A stretch of 64,000 nucleotides of DNA. Source: Epiperipatus broadwayi (taxonomy: Eukaryota; Onychophora; Udeonychophora; Euonychophora; Peripatidae). Below are positions 49,935-61,969 of this stretch, piece after piece; the stretch's first letter is position 1, and each line of letters begins with the position of its first letter. The DNA lies in NCBI GenBank assembly GCA_028023455.1, contig JAQFVV010000014.1, positions 1,057,336 through 1,121,335 of the forward strand, written 5' to 3'. Both the position numbers and the translations under genes were made by a program. The notes under the pieces are model-generated. The model worked only from the letters and a program-made list of their open reading frames with translations. It was not told the DNA's origin and ran no database searches.

Positions 49935-50098
49935 TTACTAAGGCTGTAACCTTAGAAATAAGCGTCTGAAAAATACGAAGGTAGGGACCTCTATAGGTCT
50001 TAAAACACAAATAGCTTGTGTTTTAAGACCTATAGAGGTCCCTACCTTCGTATTTTTCAGACGCTTATTTCTAAGGTTACAGCCTTAGTAAATTATTA
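49928..50098. repeat. Perfect hairpin: 83-bp inverted repeat arms with a 5-base loop
   Basis: Left arm 49928-50010 and right arm 50016-50098 are exact reverse complements over all 83 positions, separated by ATAGC. The arm sequence is complex and less AT-biased than its surroundings (it contains CTAAGGCTGTAACC and GGTAGGGACCTCTATAGGTC). The ends coincide with the edge of an AAT array. It encodes nothing. It could be a foldback-type miniature element inserted into an AAT microsatellite, a recent palindromic duplication, or a long double-stranded-RNA source if transcribed. A fold-back read artefact would make the right flank the reverse complement of the left (ATT after AAT). Both flanks read AAT, which argues against a simple artefact. 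Confidence 0.95.
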
Positions 50099-50129
50099 CT
50101 TAATATAATAATGGGCGTTTAATAAAATT

Positions 50130-50843
<714 letters not shown>

Positions 50844-51159
50844 TGCACATGTGCTAACTTAGTAATGAACTCTTGTGAACCGTTTTTGAAGTTTTATTGT
50901 AAAATACAAATTAAAACATAAATAAAACCTGTAATTTTTTACTTACTGTAACTAATGAATTAAAATGTGAGCCTTAATATTTAAGATAATCTTAAGTTAA
51001 ATAATCTCAGAATTATCCAAGAAGAAATAAGGAAAGGCTTATTTGACAGAAAAGTTTTTTTTCATCATCAATGTTACTTTCATAAAGATCTTAAAATTAG
51101 ATTAATTTATTATCTAAATTATATATACGCATTATGCCAATTTTCATGAAAAAACTATG

Positions 51160-52300
51160 TGGAGAAATGACCATAATCTTTTCTAGCTTTGCTAAATGAT
51201 CATCAAAGACAAACACTGTCATTATAAATGCCAACTGCTTGCTAAAAGAAGCAAATATAATGCCAAGATTCTATTGGACTACCTTACAGACATTGGAAAT
51301 CTTGACTTTCAAATGGACACTTTAATTATATAAAGCTCTGCTACACATTGGATTGTCAAAATGCAAAATATTTCTGAAGAATTTAAGTCAACAATTCCTC
51401 AGAATTATTTAACTTTTTTTTAGAGATCAGACTATTATTTTAGTTATCACTTTATGTTCACTATATATATTTCATAGAGATCTACTATATGAAGCACTTA
51501 GTTCAAACAACTTGTCACATAATGTTTTGTGAATAGCAGACCACCTAGATCACCAATATCTTCTAGGATTTTATGACACTGAACAAAGAAACCAATTCAA
51601 AAGACAAATTACAGCAATTAGAAACTATGTATTAGTCACAGGCCAGAGACAAAGCATAATTACCAGAGTAATAAAAACACATACCTAAATTTATTGAACT
51701 TATGAAGTTTTTCAGTAACATAATTAGTTTGCACTATTACACTTCAAAGACACATTGATACCTATATTTGAACACATTTATAAATTTAGAATAAATCTGT
51801 GCAACAGTATTCAAGAGGCAATGTAGCCTTCATGGATATTTAGCAGTTAATTGTAATAAGGCACAATGCAAGCATTGTAATTTGATGAATACATCATGTC
51901 ATCAATATGCAAAGGCAAAATCTCATGGTGATAAAAATAGTATGACCGCTATTTCATTAGAATAGGGAATAAATTGGAAAAATAATAATACACTACTCAA
52001 CTTGGTATACATCATTAATGCTGAAAATTAATATAAAATGTATTCAGAAAATAATTTGATATTATCAACTATAATAAATAAAACATTATCAGAAGTAGTA
52101 GGCATTTTAACCTCATGTGTGCCACAAGTGTGAAGTGACACAAGTAAAGCTCCAAGCAAAATAAAACCTGAATGGCCACCATTTAATAAGTGTGGAAGAA
52201 AAAATATCATATCAGGACAGTAGTGAAGATAAACAGACAACATTATTGCGAGAACAATCCAGATAATGAAGGATTTTTAGACATCTCAGCATAGATATGG
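51160..52300 (+). other. Coding-like but broken block, possible transposon relic
   Basis: The block is less homopolymeric than its flanks. The plus strand gives one stretch near 51797-51960 that reads LHGYLAVNCNKAQCKHCNLM then NTSCHQYAKAKSHGD, with a C..C...C-like cluster and Lys/His richness, ended by stops. The minus-strand frame at 52028-52243 (71 codons) overlaps the end of the block and has no motif. I cannot name a family. It may be the remains of a transposase or gag-like protein. Confidence 0.25.
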
Positions 52301-52383
52301 AAAAATAAGTAAGTTTTATATTTTTAATCACAGTAATTATATAATTTAGACACTAACATTAAAGGGCAGTAATCATAGTCAAA

Positions 52384-52425
52384 CATTAGTATAACATTTA
52401 CCACACATTAGTATAACATTTACCA
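52384..52425. repeat. 22-bp tandem duplication
   Basis: CATTAGTATAACATTTACCA occurs at 52384 and again at 52406, period 22. Confidence 0.9.
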
Positions 52426-52429
52426 ACTC

Positions 52430-53280
52430 ACAATGAAGCATTTTCAACCCAGTTGGTATATCATCACAATTGGTTTTGCATATCACAATAAAATTAAACA
52501 GGAGATATTTAGATAGAGTAAAACCATTATATAAACCATGAAATTAAAATTAAATGTGCATAACATAAGATATTTGCAGTCTGCAGCAAAAAAAATTACC
52601 AGTTAAATAAATGGTGAGACATAATACAACCAAATATATTTTAGGATTTGTAGAAAATTACAAGCTAATCCCTCAGCCTATTTTTATAGATTGACATACT
52701 GAGCATTCTCTAGAATGGCATTTGCATCTTCATCAGAAATAATAATAATAATTATGACATCATCTTTATTTAACTCATTTACAATTTTATATGTTGATAA
52801 AGATACATATTCATAATCCAATAAATTCCCAGAATTATTTATATTTTAAATTCACCATTTGTCACTTCCTCTCAGTCATTCATACTGGCAGAAGATTTTA
52901 ATGACATTCTGCAGATGTGGATAAATGGTTGCACCTTATCAATAATCCATTTAAGAATTTCTGTCAACTAATTTAATTTTTTTCAGTAACAGCAGATACT
53001 CATCACTTATAGAACTAATGTTTTATTCACATTACTTTACCACACTCAAAATTTAGCTAATCCCATCTCTCTATGATCACATAATAATAATGGCAATTCT
53101 GCATTTAAGCTATACATGTCATGCAATGCAACACCATCAAACAATAAGAATTCTTTTACATCTGAGAATAACAAAATTTTTATTCTCAGAAATTTACATT
53201 TTGCTAACAAAAGTACAAAGCATTGAAATAGATTCTTTACAAAAATGGATATTTATTTTTTATATAGCGCAATGTTTTAT
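52430..53280. other. AT-rich non-coding DNA, nothing recognised
   Basis: Only short AT-rich frames; the 53090-53311 frame lies against the inverted repeat below and carries no motif. Confidence 0.45.
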
Positions 53281-53285
53281 AATCT

Positions 53286-53601
53286 ATAATATTAATAAGC
53301 CAATAAGCTAATACACATGCGCTTTGCAAGAATGGCGTATCATAAATTCTAGAAATATCATTGGCATCATTCATTTACATAGTAAAAAAGTAATTTAAAG
53401 TGATCAATTAATAACTTCACGCTCTTCATTTCAAACACTTCAGATTTGCCCATACATATATGGTTGGGTCGAAAATAAAGGTGGATTCATTCTATATTTT
53501 CTTAAAGACTTTATCTTGTGTTTGAAAAAGTGGGAGTATTCATTTATATAGTGTCATCTGCAAAGTGCATGTGTATTAGCTTATTGTCTTATTAATATTA
53601 T
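53286..53601. repeat. Inverted repeat, ~43-bp arms, 230-bp spacer (MITE-like)
   Basis: Left arm 53286-53328 (containing AATAAGCTAATACACATGC) is the reverse complement of 53559-53601 with only a few mismatches. The spacer has no coding content. The ~316-bp size and long arms fit a foldback or miniature element, but no target duplication is clear because both outer flanks are AT-rich. Confidence 0.75.
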
Positions 53602-53636
53602 AAAAATGGATATTGTGTATAATATACACACATATG

Positions 53637-53699
53637 TTATTGCATATTATAAACTATATTTAAAAAGCGTTACACCACTAACAATACTCTTAATCCTTG
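53637..53699 (+). repeat. Dispersed direct repeat F, copy 1
   Basis: TTATTGCATATTATAAACTA continuing to CTTAATCCTTG, about 90 percent identical by eye to 55471-55534. Confidence 0.8.
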
Positions 53700-55470
53700 C
53701 TAGTTAAACTTTTAAGCATAGAAATAGATCCTGTACAAAAATGAATGTCATATAGTGTAACATTAGCTGAGTTCGAATGTGAGTACTAATGGAAGTAAAA
53801 GGCAATAATGAGTACAAAAAAGTGTTTATTGCGATTGTTATTACGGATTGAATTAATACATGCGAGAAAATTTATAGATATACATTGGAACCCTGTTACA
53901 AAAGAGTGTGAGTGAAATACATTAACCATTTAAAGGCATGGACGAATACAAATATATATTTATTACACGTGTTGTTGTGATGTTGCATAAAATTAATTAC
54001 TAACAGATTTGTATATGAAGATGAAGAGAAGCGGTTATGTGCAGAGTTGTATTTTTATTATTTTGATTTATATATTTTATTGTTTATTAATATTGTAAGT
54101 TAAGTTATTGATTTAATGTCGTTTGTAGACCATATTTCTTAACAAAAGCAAATTAAAATATAAGGCTGGAAAGTTATAAAAGGAATTGCAAATTGTGCCA
54201 CGGGTGATTTCTGTTAATGAGACTTGTCATCATAATTCCAAGAACAGGCCAATTTAGTATTTTGGAACAATGGAAGCTAAAAGCATTCCTGAGATATGGT
54301 CATCGGTGTATGGACAGAAAAAAAAAGTGAGGTGAAAGAGAGTTAAAAGAAAAGAACTATATATATATATAGTAGTGATTCGGAAAAGACCATTAGAGAA
54401 AAAGAAGTGAAAAGTAAATTTTCATAAACTGATTTGATTAATTAATAAAAATTAATAAGAATGGATCCCATCAAAATTCTGGGGTAGGAGAATCATGTAG
54501 ATTTGTTAAACCGGACAGTATATAGCTGTTGTGATCTGCTTACCATGATGATCTTTGTCTATGGATATTTTGCCATTTATTTCAAGAAAGTGAAGTGATC
54601 GCGTAGCTCCAAACAACAAGAACTTCCGTGCCTTCAACTTTGAATCATTTACCTAACATCTCTAAGATGGATTATCATATGTGTAAATGATATGGAATCT
54701 TTCATCATCTTTCAGACTGATAACTCTCACTAAAACAATCACTGTCATAATACTGTAAGCTTACAGATCATCAGCCTTAAACATGCTAATGTTCATTTTC
54801 AGATGAGGTAACTTTGACTTTCTCTATATATATTAAGTGAACAAATGTGAGCTTGGTTCCAACTTAAAGAAAGAATTATAGAAAATAGATTATTTAATAA
54901 ATACTTTTCTGGCCCATAGTTGCACTCTTTCGTGAATGTGTACATTGATATTATATATATATATATATATGTATCAGAATGAATGAGTCGTATGTTTGCG
55001 ATATTAATATATACATGTATTAATACATATTAGAATTTAAGCTATAACGTGTCTATTTATTTGAATTACGAGATTCATATAATTTCTGGGTTATTATTTA
55101 TAAAAGCTTATATTCATGAACGTATATTTCTAAAAGAAATAAAATAATAAGATTTGTAGGGCAGATAGGAAAATTATAAAGGTATATGAATGATATTTAT
55201 TTGTAAGATAATCTTGGCTTTGTTCTTCCAATAGACATTGTCTCCCAGACCTTGAGACTGAGCTTGTCTGGATAAGATAATCAAAAAGGTCCACTGGAAC
55301 CTTTTCTTTTGTTTTCCGGTGGTATTATTCTTATTAAGTGGTAAGATTGGTGCTTGAGATAGAATTTGGTCTATGCTCATAAATATACCTACTCAAAGCT
55401 CGGCTAATAACCTGTTCTCACTCAAATTTTTAGAATAGGATCACAGGTAGACAATTAAAATAGATATATA
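53700..55470. other. AT-rich non-coding DNA, nothing recognised
   Basis: Near 53716 a stretch AAATAGATCCTGTACAAAAATG resembles AAATAGATTCTTTACAAAAATG near 53226, suggesting further decayed pieces of repeat F. The TA tract at 54954-54970 and the minus-strand frame at 55174-55380 are not taken as genes. Confidence 0.4.
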
Positions 55471-55534
55471 TTATTGCATATTATAAACTATATATTAAAA
55501 AGCATTATACCATTAACAATATTTTTAATCCTTG
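55471..55534 (+). repeat. Dispersed direct repeat F, copy 2
   Basis: Matches 53637-53699 from TTATTGCATATTATAAACTA to AATCCTTG. The downstream sequence then diverges. Confidence 0.8.
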
Positions 55535-56262
55535 TTGATGAATTACATAATAGAATTATAAGTAGTTCACTCACTACAGACAATAATCAGCTATTAATTA
55601 AATTAAAACAATTTACAAATGCACTTGCATGTGTTAAAAGAATATATTACAACAACAACAAAAAAAAACTTTAGTTACACGATCATATATCTGCTTTAGA
55701 TAAAATCCTTTTACATTATTGGTGGGAGGTATAGTTTTATCATGTGTTATTATGGTCACAACAGTCTATACATACTTTAAGAATATATTTCAAAATGGGT
55801 CAGTATTCAAGCCATTTTATGATTTTGAATTTTCTGTTTTATTTATCATGTAATTGGCTTCCATAGAATTTTTAGACATGTTTGAACCCTTTTTATGACA
55901 TGTCTTTCACTTAATGAAGCTTCTTTTCACATCTTCTACTTTACTATTTTTTTTCTTTCCCACAATTTTGTTGTCCTCAAAATATTTTAATAATTAATAC
56001 CTCTTAATATTGTATTTTTTATTAACTGAAATATTTTTCAGACAAATCAGGCACATTAATTTTTAATTTTTTTCTATAAAAAGGGTATGTTTTGATCCAT
56101 TTTTATTGAAATGGCAATTATCTGTATAAGTTTTTTTTTTTTATCCTACTAGCATAGCTGCTCTAAGAAAACAAAACAAAAATGTAGACTAATATTAAAA
56201 GAAAAGAAAATTAAGAGTTTTATTTTTGCTAGTGTACATTAGTTTGCAAAAATCACTATAAA

Positions 56263-56333
56263 CGTTGATGTTTGAGTGGTTTGCACCGCTGCCTTACAAG
56301 CAGTTATCCCAGGGTTCGCTTCTCGGCCAACGC
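56263..56333 (+). repeat. tRNA-Val(UAC)-like SINE head or tRNA pseudogene
   Basis: Plus-strand tRNA-like unit. The ends CGTTG and CAACG pair. The anticodon arm GCTGC-CTTACAA-GCAGT forms a 5-bp stem with a 7-base loop and places TAC at the anticodon, as in tRNA-Val. Box B reads GGTTCGCTTCT. The D arm (TTTGAGTGGTTTGCAC) is box A-like, but the T stem has mismatches. The shared CCTTACAAGCAGTT links it to 45032-45108. It is followed by AACACATTAAAAAAATTGAAG, a short A-rich tail similar to that of the other copy, which favours a SINE over an isolated tRNA pseudogene. Confidence 0.65.
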
Positions 56334-56359
56334 TTTAACACATTAAAAAAATTGAAGAA

Positions 56360-59300
56360 AATGCCTTCAGCATCATAGATTAAAACCATAATGAGATAGA
56401 TCACACCATATAGATAATTTGTTAGAATGTTGCATTTCTGATAGAATGAACTAGAACTTTTATAAAGGTTGGAGAGAGAAAAAGATGTAGTTGAAAAATA
56501 AACAATTTAATTTATTTAATTCTTAATTCAATATTTGCACTGCCTATTTGTTTAAATGGAAGTTTATAGAGGATCTTTTATGATAATTGTCATTATCTCA
56601 TCTTTCAAAGGAATTTCACTCATTTAGTGAAAAAATGAATACATATGATTACATTTTTTTGCCCATATATAATATCCAAGTTTAATTTCAAAGAAAAACA
56701 ATATCCAATTATTGTATAGGATTCATTAAATTCAAAAAAAAAACTTGAGAACTGAATGTGGTTCACATTTATATGTATGGGTGTGTTTTTTTCAACTAAG
56801 TATTGTAACGTCTTTTTGTCAATGATTGGTGTTAAACTTATTTAAAACATGTGTCTTATTATAGCTTTGACAATTGAAAAAGAAGTGACCAGGTTTCAAT
56901 GTATACTTTCTATACCCCGATTCTCTTATTTCTTTGTCTTATTATTTCACGTTTACTTCTAAATGTATTTGAATATCTTCTGGGATTGTTATTTTATACA
57001 TATATGCATCTTGTGCACCAGATTTAATGCAGAATAAATATGCAGGCATAGTTGTGTGAAGAAAAAAAAACTATATTGACTGTTTCAAAGAGTTATTTGC
57101 AATGCAAAGATTGCAACAGTCCTCAGCTATCTGAAGGTGCCTACTATATATGTAAAAATGAGTAGGGTAATGCCCTTAAGCTTAATTTTAAAATGAAATC
57201 AAAAACTTAGATTCAAGTGACCAGTATTGAAATTTGTATATAGTTGTTTATTTGTCAAATTAAGAATGGATTTTTCATCAAAAAATCATTGGAAAAAAGT
57301 AATGCATATACTTCCCAGTAGTCGTATTTACTTTAGGAGGGGAGAAATCAAGATTCTGTGTTTTAAATAAAATGACTAATATGAATTTGTCTGTTTGTGT
57401 TATTTTAAACGCTATTTCAAGGTAAGGAAAAAAAAAACATTGCACATGCTGAGATGGTGTTAAATGAATTTTCAATTCTAAATATGTTTATTGATTATGC
57501 CCATACTCATTACCTGATAATGATTACTGAATCTGGATAATTGAGATTGCTGCTATTTTTGATCCCAGAGAGTTAAAAAAAAATTGTGAATACTATTATT
57601 AGTGTACACTCCTATAATAATTAGCATATTTTAGAAAAAAAATATTAGTGTGGAGATGGAGATATGCTACTGAGAGTGAGTTAATTATGCTTTGTATATT
57701 ATAAGTATAATTATTCTGTATATTAGTTCAGTATTTATGTATTAGGCCTTCTGTGATGAAAGTCGACAATACAAACAAATGTCTAAATATTGGTTGAATT
57801 AAACACAAACACATTTACAATGTTGTAAAATAAAAAATAATTTTTTATGTGAATATTAGATAGTATTCCAATCAGAGAAAGTTGTTATTCAAATGTTGAT
57901 TTCGCTGCTAATTTTACAATTTAATGTACACTGTGATATCATGAAAGAATGCTGGGATGACTAATCTATCATCTGGTGAAAGTATGATATACATGTGATT
58001 TACTAACCAGCTTTAATTTCTCCCAAGTGAATATTTTAAATGACTTAATCATTCAACAAAATAATTAAAATTTGGGAACTGACCACTACCAAGGATGATG
58101 CAGTCCACTACTTTCAAAAGTTGATCATAGAATGGAATAACTATCTGCAAGAAGTTTGTGCATGTCGCATGTTATCCTAAGTAAAATGCAAAATCTTATA
58201 AAAGTGATGACCTGCAAGCTATTGGAATACAAACAGTTTGTGTAAATCATAGCTACACTTTCAAATACATTTTGCAAGACATAAAAAACTTTAATCTGCT
58301 TCAGTATTGTAAGAAACATTTTTTTTTTCTTTTATTTTTTATGGGAATAAATGTTTCTTAATAAAAGTTTTTTTCTTGCAATATCATTTGTCACACAAAA
58401 AAAAATCCATATAAATATGTGTTTGTTTATGTCCAGTAAATAAAGTTATAGGTAGCCATTTTGTATGAAATAAGGTTAGTTCTTGTCATTTTTGCAAATA
58501 ACTGGATTCACTTCAAAATGTACATATGTTATAAGTCACCATTTTGTACTAAATAAAGTTACTTACAATCACTTATTAAAATTGATGGATTTAGTTTGTC
58601 AGAAGATACTGTACAGATGTTATTTTACAAGATTGCAAGGTTAGAAAATTATCACAGGAGTAATATGTATGGTATTTCATAACAGGTCTAATATATAAGT
58701 ACCATTTGTTTCTTATTGCATAACTAAAATGGAATTAAAAAGCTAGAAAAGTGCTAGATGTTCCCTTAAAGTGTTCTTTAATGCTGAATTGTGTATAAAT
58801 TTGCCAAGCACATGATTTTTCATATTGAAGGTAAGCTGATATTTGTAAGTGGGGTTTATTTTCTGGATGGTAGAAAAAATTTAATATGTTTATGCCAGGT
58901 AATTATTTCAATTGTTTTTAGAAGAGTGTTAATATACATTGTGAGATTAGAGTGTTGAACATTTGGGGATGATTGGGAAGCATATCTATCCATTAAAACT
59001 TGTATGTGTATCTGCTCCAGAGCAAATTTGTTAGGATGTATAATCTAAGGATGGTAGTATTAGCAAGGGTGTTAACCAGACTGTCTACAGGAACCATATT
59101 AAATACTGATTTGATATCCAGTTTGAATTAATGATGATTTAAATATAAATGCTATTTCATGAGTGGTCAAACCCTTCTTTGCAAATTGAAATTAAATAGT
59201 ATTGCTAATATATGACTCCATTTTAACTTATAATATAACCTCTAGCACTTTTATATTCAATAACCTCATTGATATTGATTTTAAATGTTCTAAAATTGAG

Positions 59301-60885
59301 ATTTTTCTTTTTTTTCTTCATGAAGAATCATGTAACACTGATATCGGATATAGATCTTGAATATCTTAATCCCACTTAATGAGGACAATTGGTATGCCAA
59401 AACTCATTATAAAGCAAAAGATCATAATGAATTTTTATGGGGGAAAATTTCATTCATTTCTCCAAATAAAATTTTTACCTTAAATATTTAAATAAACAAC
59501 TTAAGATAATATATATTGTTCCCTCACTTTCCAGTCAATACAATAAATAGAAAATAAAACTAGCTCAAATAAAATAATAATGCTCCTGCTAAAATATTTG
59601 TAATCTTAATATAATAAATAATAAAGATATCTTATAATAATTTCTATCATTCGACTAGCTCTAAATAATTAATAATATATGGTTCAATTCATGAAAATTA
59701 AACTAATAAAACATTAATAATATCTTGAGACAATTTAGTGAAGGTAAAGCAGTAAAGAATTACATTGAGCATATATCCCACAGGATACAATCTCAATGGC
59801 ATAAAAACACTATCCCCCTATTACTTCAAATAATAATATAAAACATAGTATTCTTAAGACTTTAAAAATAATAAGTAATTTAGTATAATATTACTAAATT
59901 AAACTCTAATCTCTTCTACTAAAAATATAATTATAACTATCTCAGGTTCTTGAAAATAAATCTAATCAATTTTAAAATATCTCCTGTAACCAAATATGAT
60001 AAGGGATTTTGTATCATTTCTAACTACATCTGAACAATAATAATAACAATAATAAGTAATAATATTTCTACTCCTAATTAAGTAATTATTAATCCTATCG
60101 ACTATTTAATACTATGACAACTAATAATAATGATAATAACAATAATATTAATAATATGATTATTTTATTTCTCATGTGGCCTTTTAATATGGTATAATCT
60201 GAAAATATGTGGCAACAAACAATATTAAATTTTATGCAGTAAATTGTGTGATCAATTATGACTATAATAATATTATTGCAAAAGAAAAAATTTTCAAATA
60301 TCATATTCTGGATAATTATTATTTCTTAAAAATGAATAATTTATTTATACTCAGCAAATGTATATTTATTTTGGATTCTGTTAATCATGTATTTGTGTGA
60401 ATAAATCAGTCAACACAACACAGATATTTATAAAACAAGTTTAACAAATTTATTACACTTTTCATTAAAACAAAACTATTTACAATATTTACAAGATTTA
60501 CTAAATAAAATCTAACAAAATATAAATTTAGCCAAAGTAAAATTGAGTTACTCATTTCAACTATATAAAAATTAAAAAGTAAATAAGCCTTCACTCTGGC
60601 TTATACATTATTTATCATACATAATATAAAATAAAATGTTAATTTAGACCTACACTTTATAGTCTAATGAAATCGTTTGCTAATTAAATAAATAGACAAT
60701 ATAGCTTTAATAAATGTACACAAAAATATAAATACTTAAAATAATGTTCATTTTGAAAATATGTTTTAAGGTTCATTCAATAAATGAAAATTGAATTTAA
60801 CAAAAATAGTGTTGATGTTATATTAAATACTTTTTGCTTGGCACCACTCTCAAAAAATTCTTACGTGTGTTTCTTTTTTTCTAAA
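56360..60885. other. AT-rich non-coding DNA, nothing recognised
   Basis: No gene, RNA or repeat partner recognised. The plus strand from about 59.4 kb is A-rich with many AATAAT words. Open frames at 57278-57475, 58125-58319 and 60.1-60.6 kb are low-complexity and lie on both strands. Confidence 0.5.
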
Positions 60886-60892
60886 AAAAAAA

Positions 60893-61967
60893 TATACACC
60901 TGGGTCTCTTTTTACGCGGACTTATTTAACAAGATTTTGAAGTTACGTGATTCGTGTTTCACCGGAAGTCGAACTCCGATAATGCACTATTACTTTAAAT
61001 AATAAATTTTGCGCACTTACGTTATATTGAAAGTAATAGCACATTATTGGAATTCGACATTCAACTTACTTCTTTCAATATTTTCAGTGCTTTATAATAG
61101 TAAGATTTTATGCAATAATGAAATTAAAATCATGATTTCCACATTTTATGTATGCACACATTAAATTTTACAAGATTATAATGTAAATTTGTTCAAACAT
61201 TGTGCGTGTTAATTTTGCATTTTAAATCATATTCTGTTTTTGCATTTTAAAAAAGAATGTAATCAATTATTAATCATTTAGTGTCCACAAGTTTATTTTT
61301 AAAAGGTCAGTAATACTAGTGGGCACAATTAAATTTGACAATTAAAAATTAAAAACTGATTTTTAATTGTAATTAACAATTTAAAAATTACTTACGGCGA
61401 CTTGAAATAATGTGATGTGAAATTTGATTTTTAAACGGAATTGAAAATTAAAGACAAAAATAAGAATTTAATTTTTAGTTGTTAGTTTCATAAACAATTA
61501 ATAAAATCATTGTCTCAAAGATTAATTACTAATTACGTTGTCATCAGAAAACCATTGACACAACTTGAGTGTGAAGTTGGCGCTAGTTGTTTGCAAACGA
61601 ACGTGCTTTTCGGCAAATAGCTATAATAATTAAAACGTGTATAAAAAATGTAAATTACTGTACTGTAAATTATGTATAAAAATATATTATTTTGAATAAA
61701 ATTAAATATTATAGCTAAAAAAAGTTTGCCTTGTATCAATTTTTTTCAAATTTGAAATTTTTTATTAGTCATATTTTATTTCCTTATTTTTTTTTTTTTG
61801 CACGAATTTTAAAATAATTTTACGTTTGTGCTTTTACATGAATTTTGAAAAATCACAGACCACATCCCTCCTTTTTCAATGTAAGTTACATCTATTTTTG
61901 CACAATTTCATTTGCGCGTGTTTTCTGAGGAACCTATCTATCGCATAAAACGAGACCCAGGTGTATA
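60893..61967. repeat. Inverted-repeat-bounded ~1.07-kb unit (possible non-autonomous element)
   Basis: TATACACCTGGGTCTC with downstream TTTTTACGCG at 60893-60918 is the near-perfect reverse complement of CGCATAAAACGAGACCCAGG with GTGTATA at 61942-61967 (about 24 of 26 positions). A-runs and T-runs lie just outside both arms. The interior is AT-rich with several TTTACG/CGCG-like words and no open frame of note. An internal inverted repeat at 60965-61062 lies near the left end. The unit may be larger than the arms I can see. Confidence 0.55.
60965..61062. repeat. Inverted repeat with ~34-bp arms and a 28-base loop
   Basis: Left arm 60965-60998 (GAAGTCGAACTCCGATAATG then CACTATTACTTTAA) pairs with 61027-61062 (its reverse complement reads GAATGTCGAATTCCAATAAT then GTGCTATTACTTTCAA). 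There are a handful of mismatches and two 1-base gaps. It is well outside chance for complex sequence. Confidence 0.75.
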
Positions 61968-61969
61968 TA

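Noticed and set aside
59500-60150. Possible nuclear copy of mitochondrial DNA (A-rich, AATAAT words, few G)
   Set aside because: I could not read any mitochondrial protein or rRNA/tRNA signature in either direction.
60784-61002. 72-codon plus-strand open frame
   Set aside because: It runs through the arms of two inverted repeats and contains a poly-Lys from an A run; its open length is incidental.
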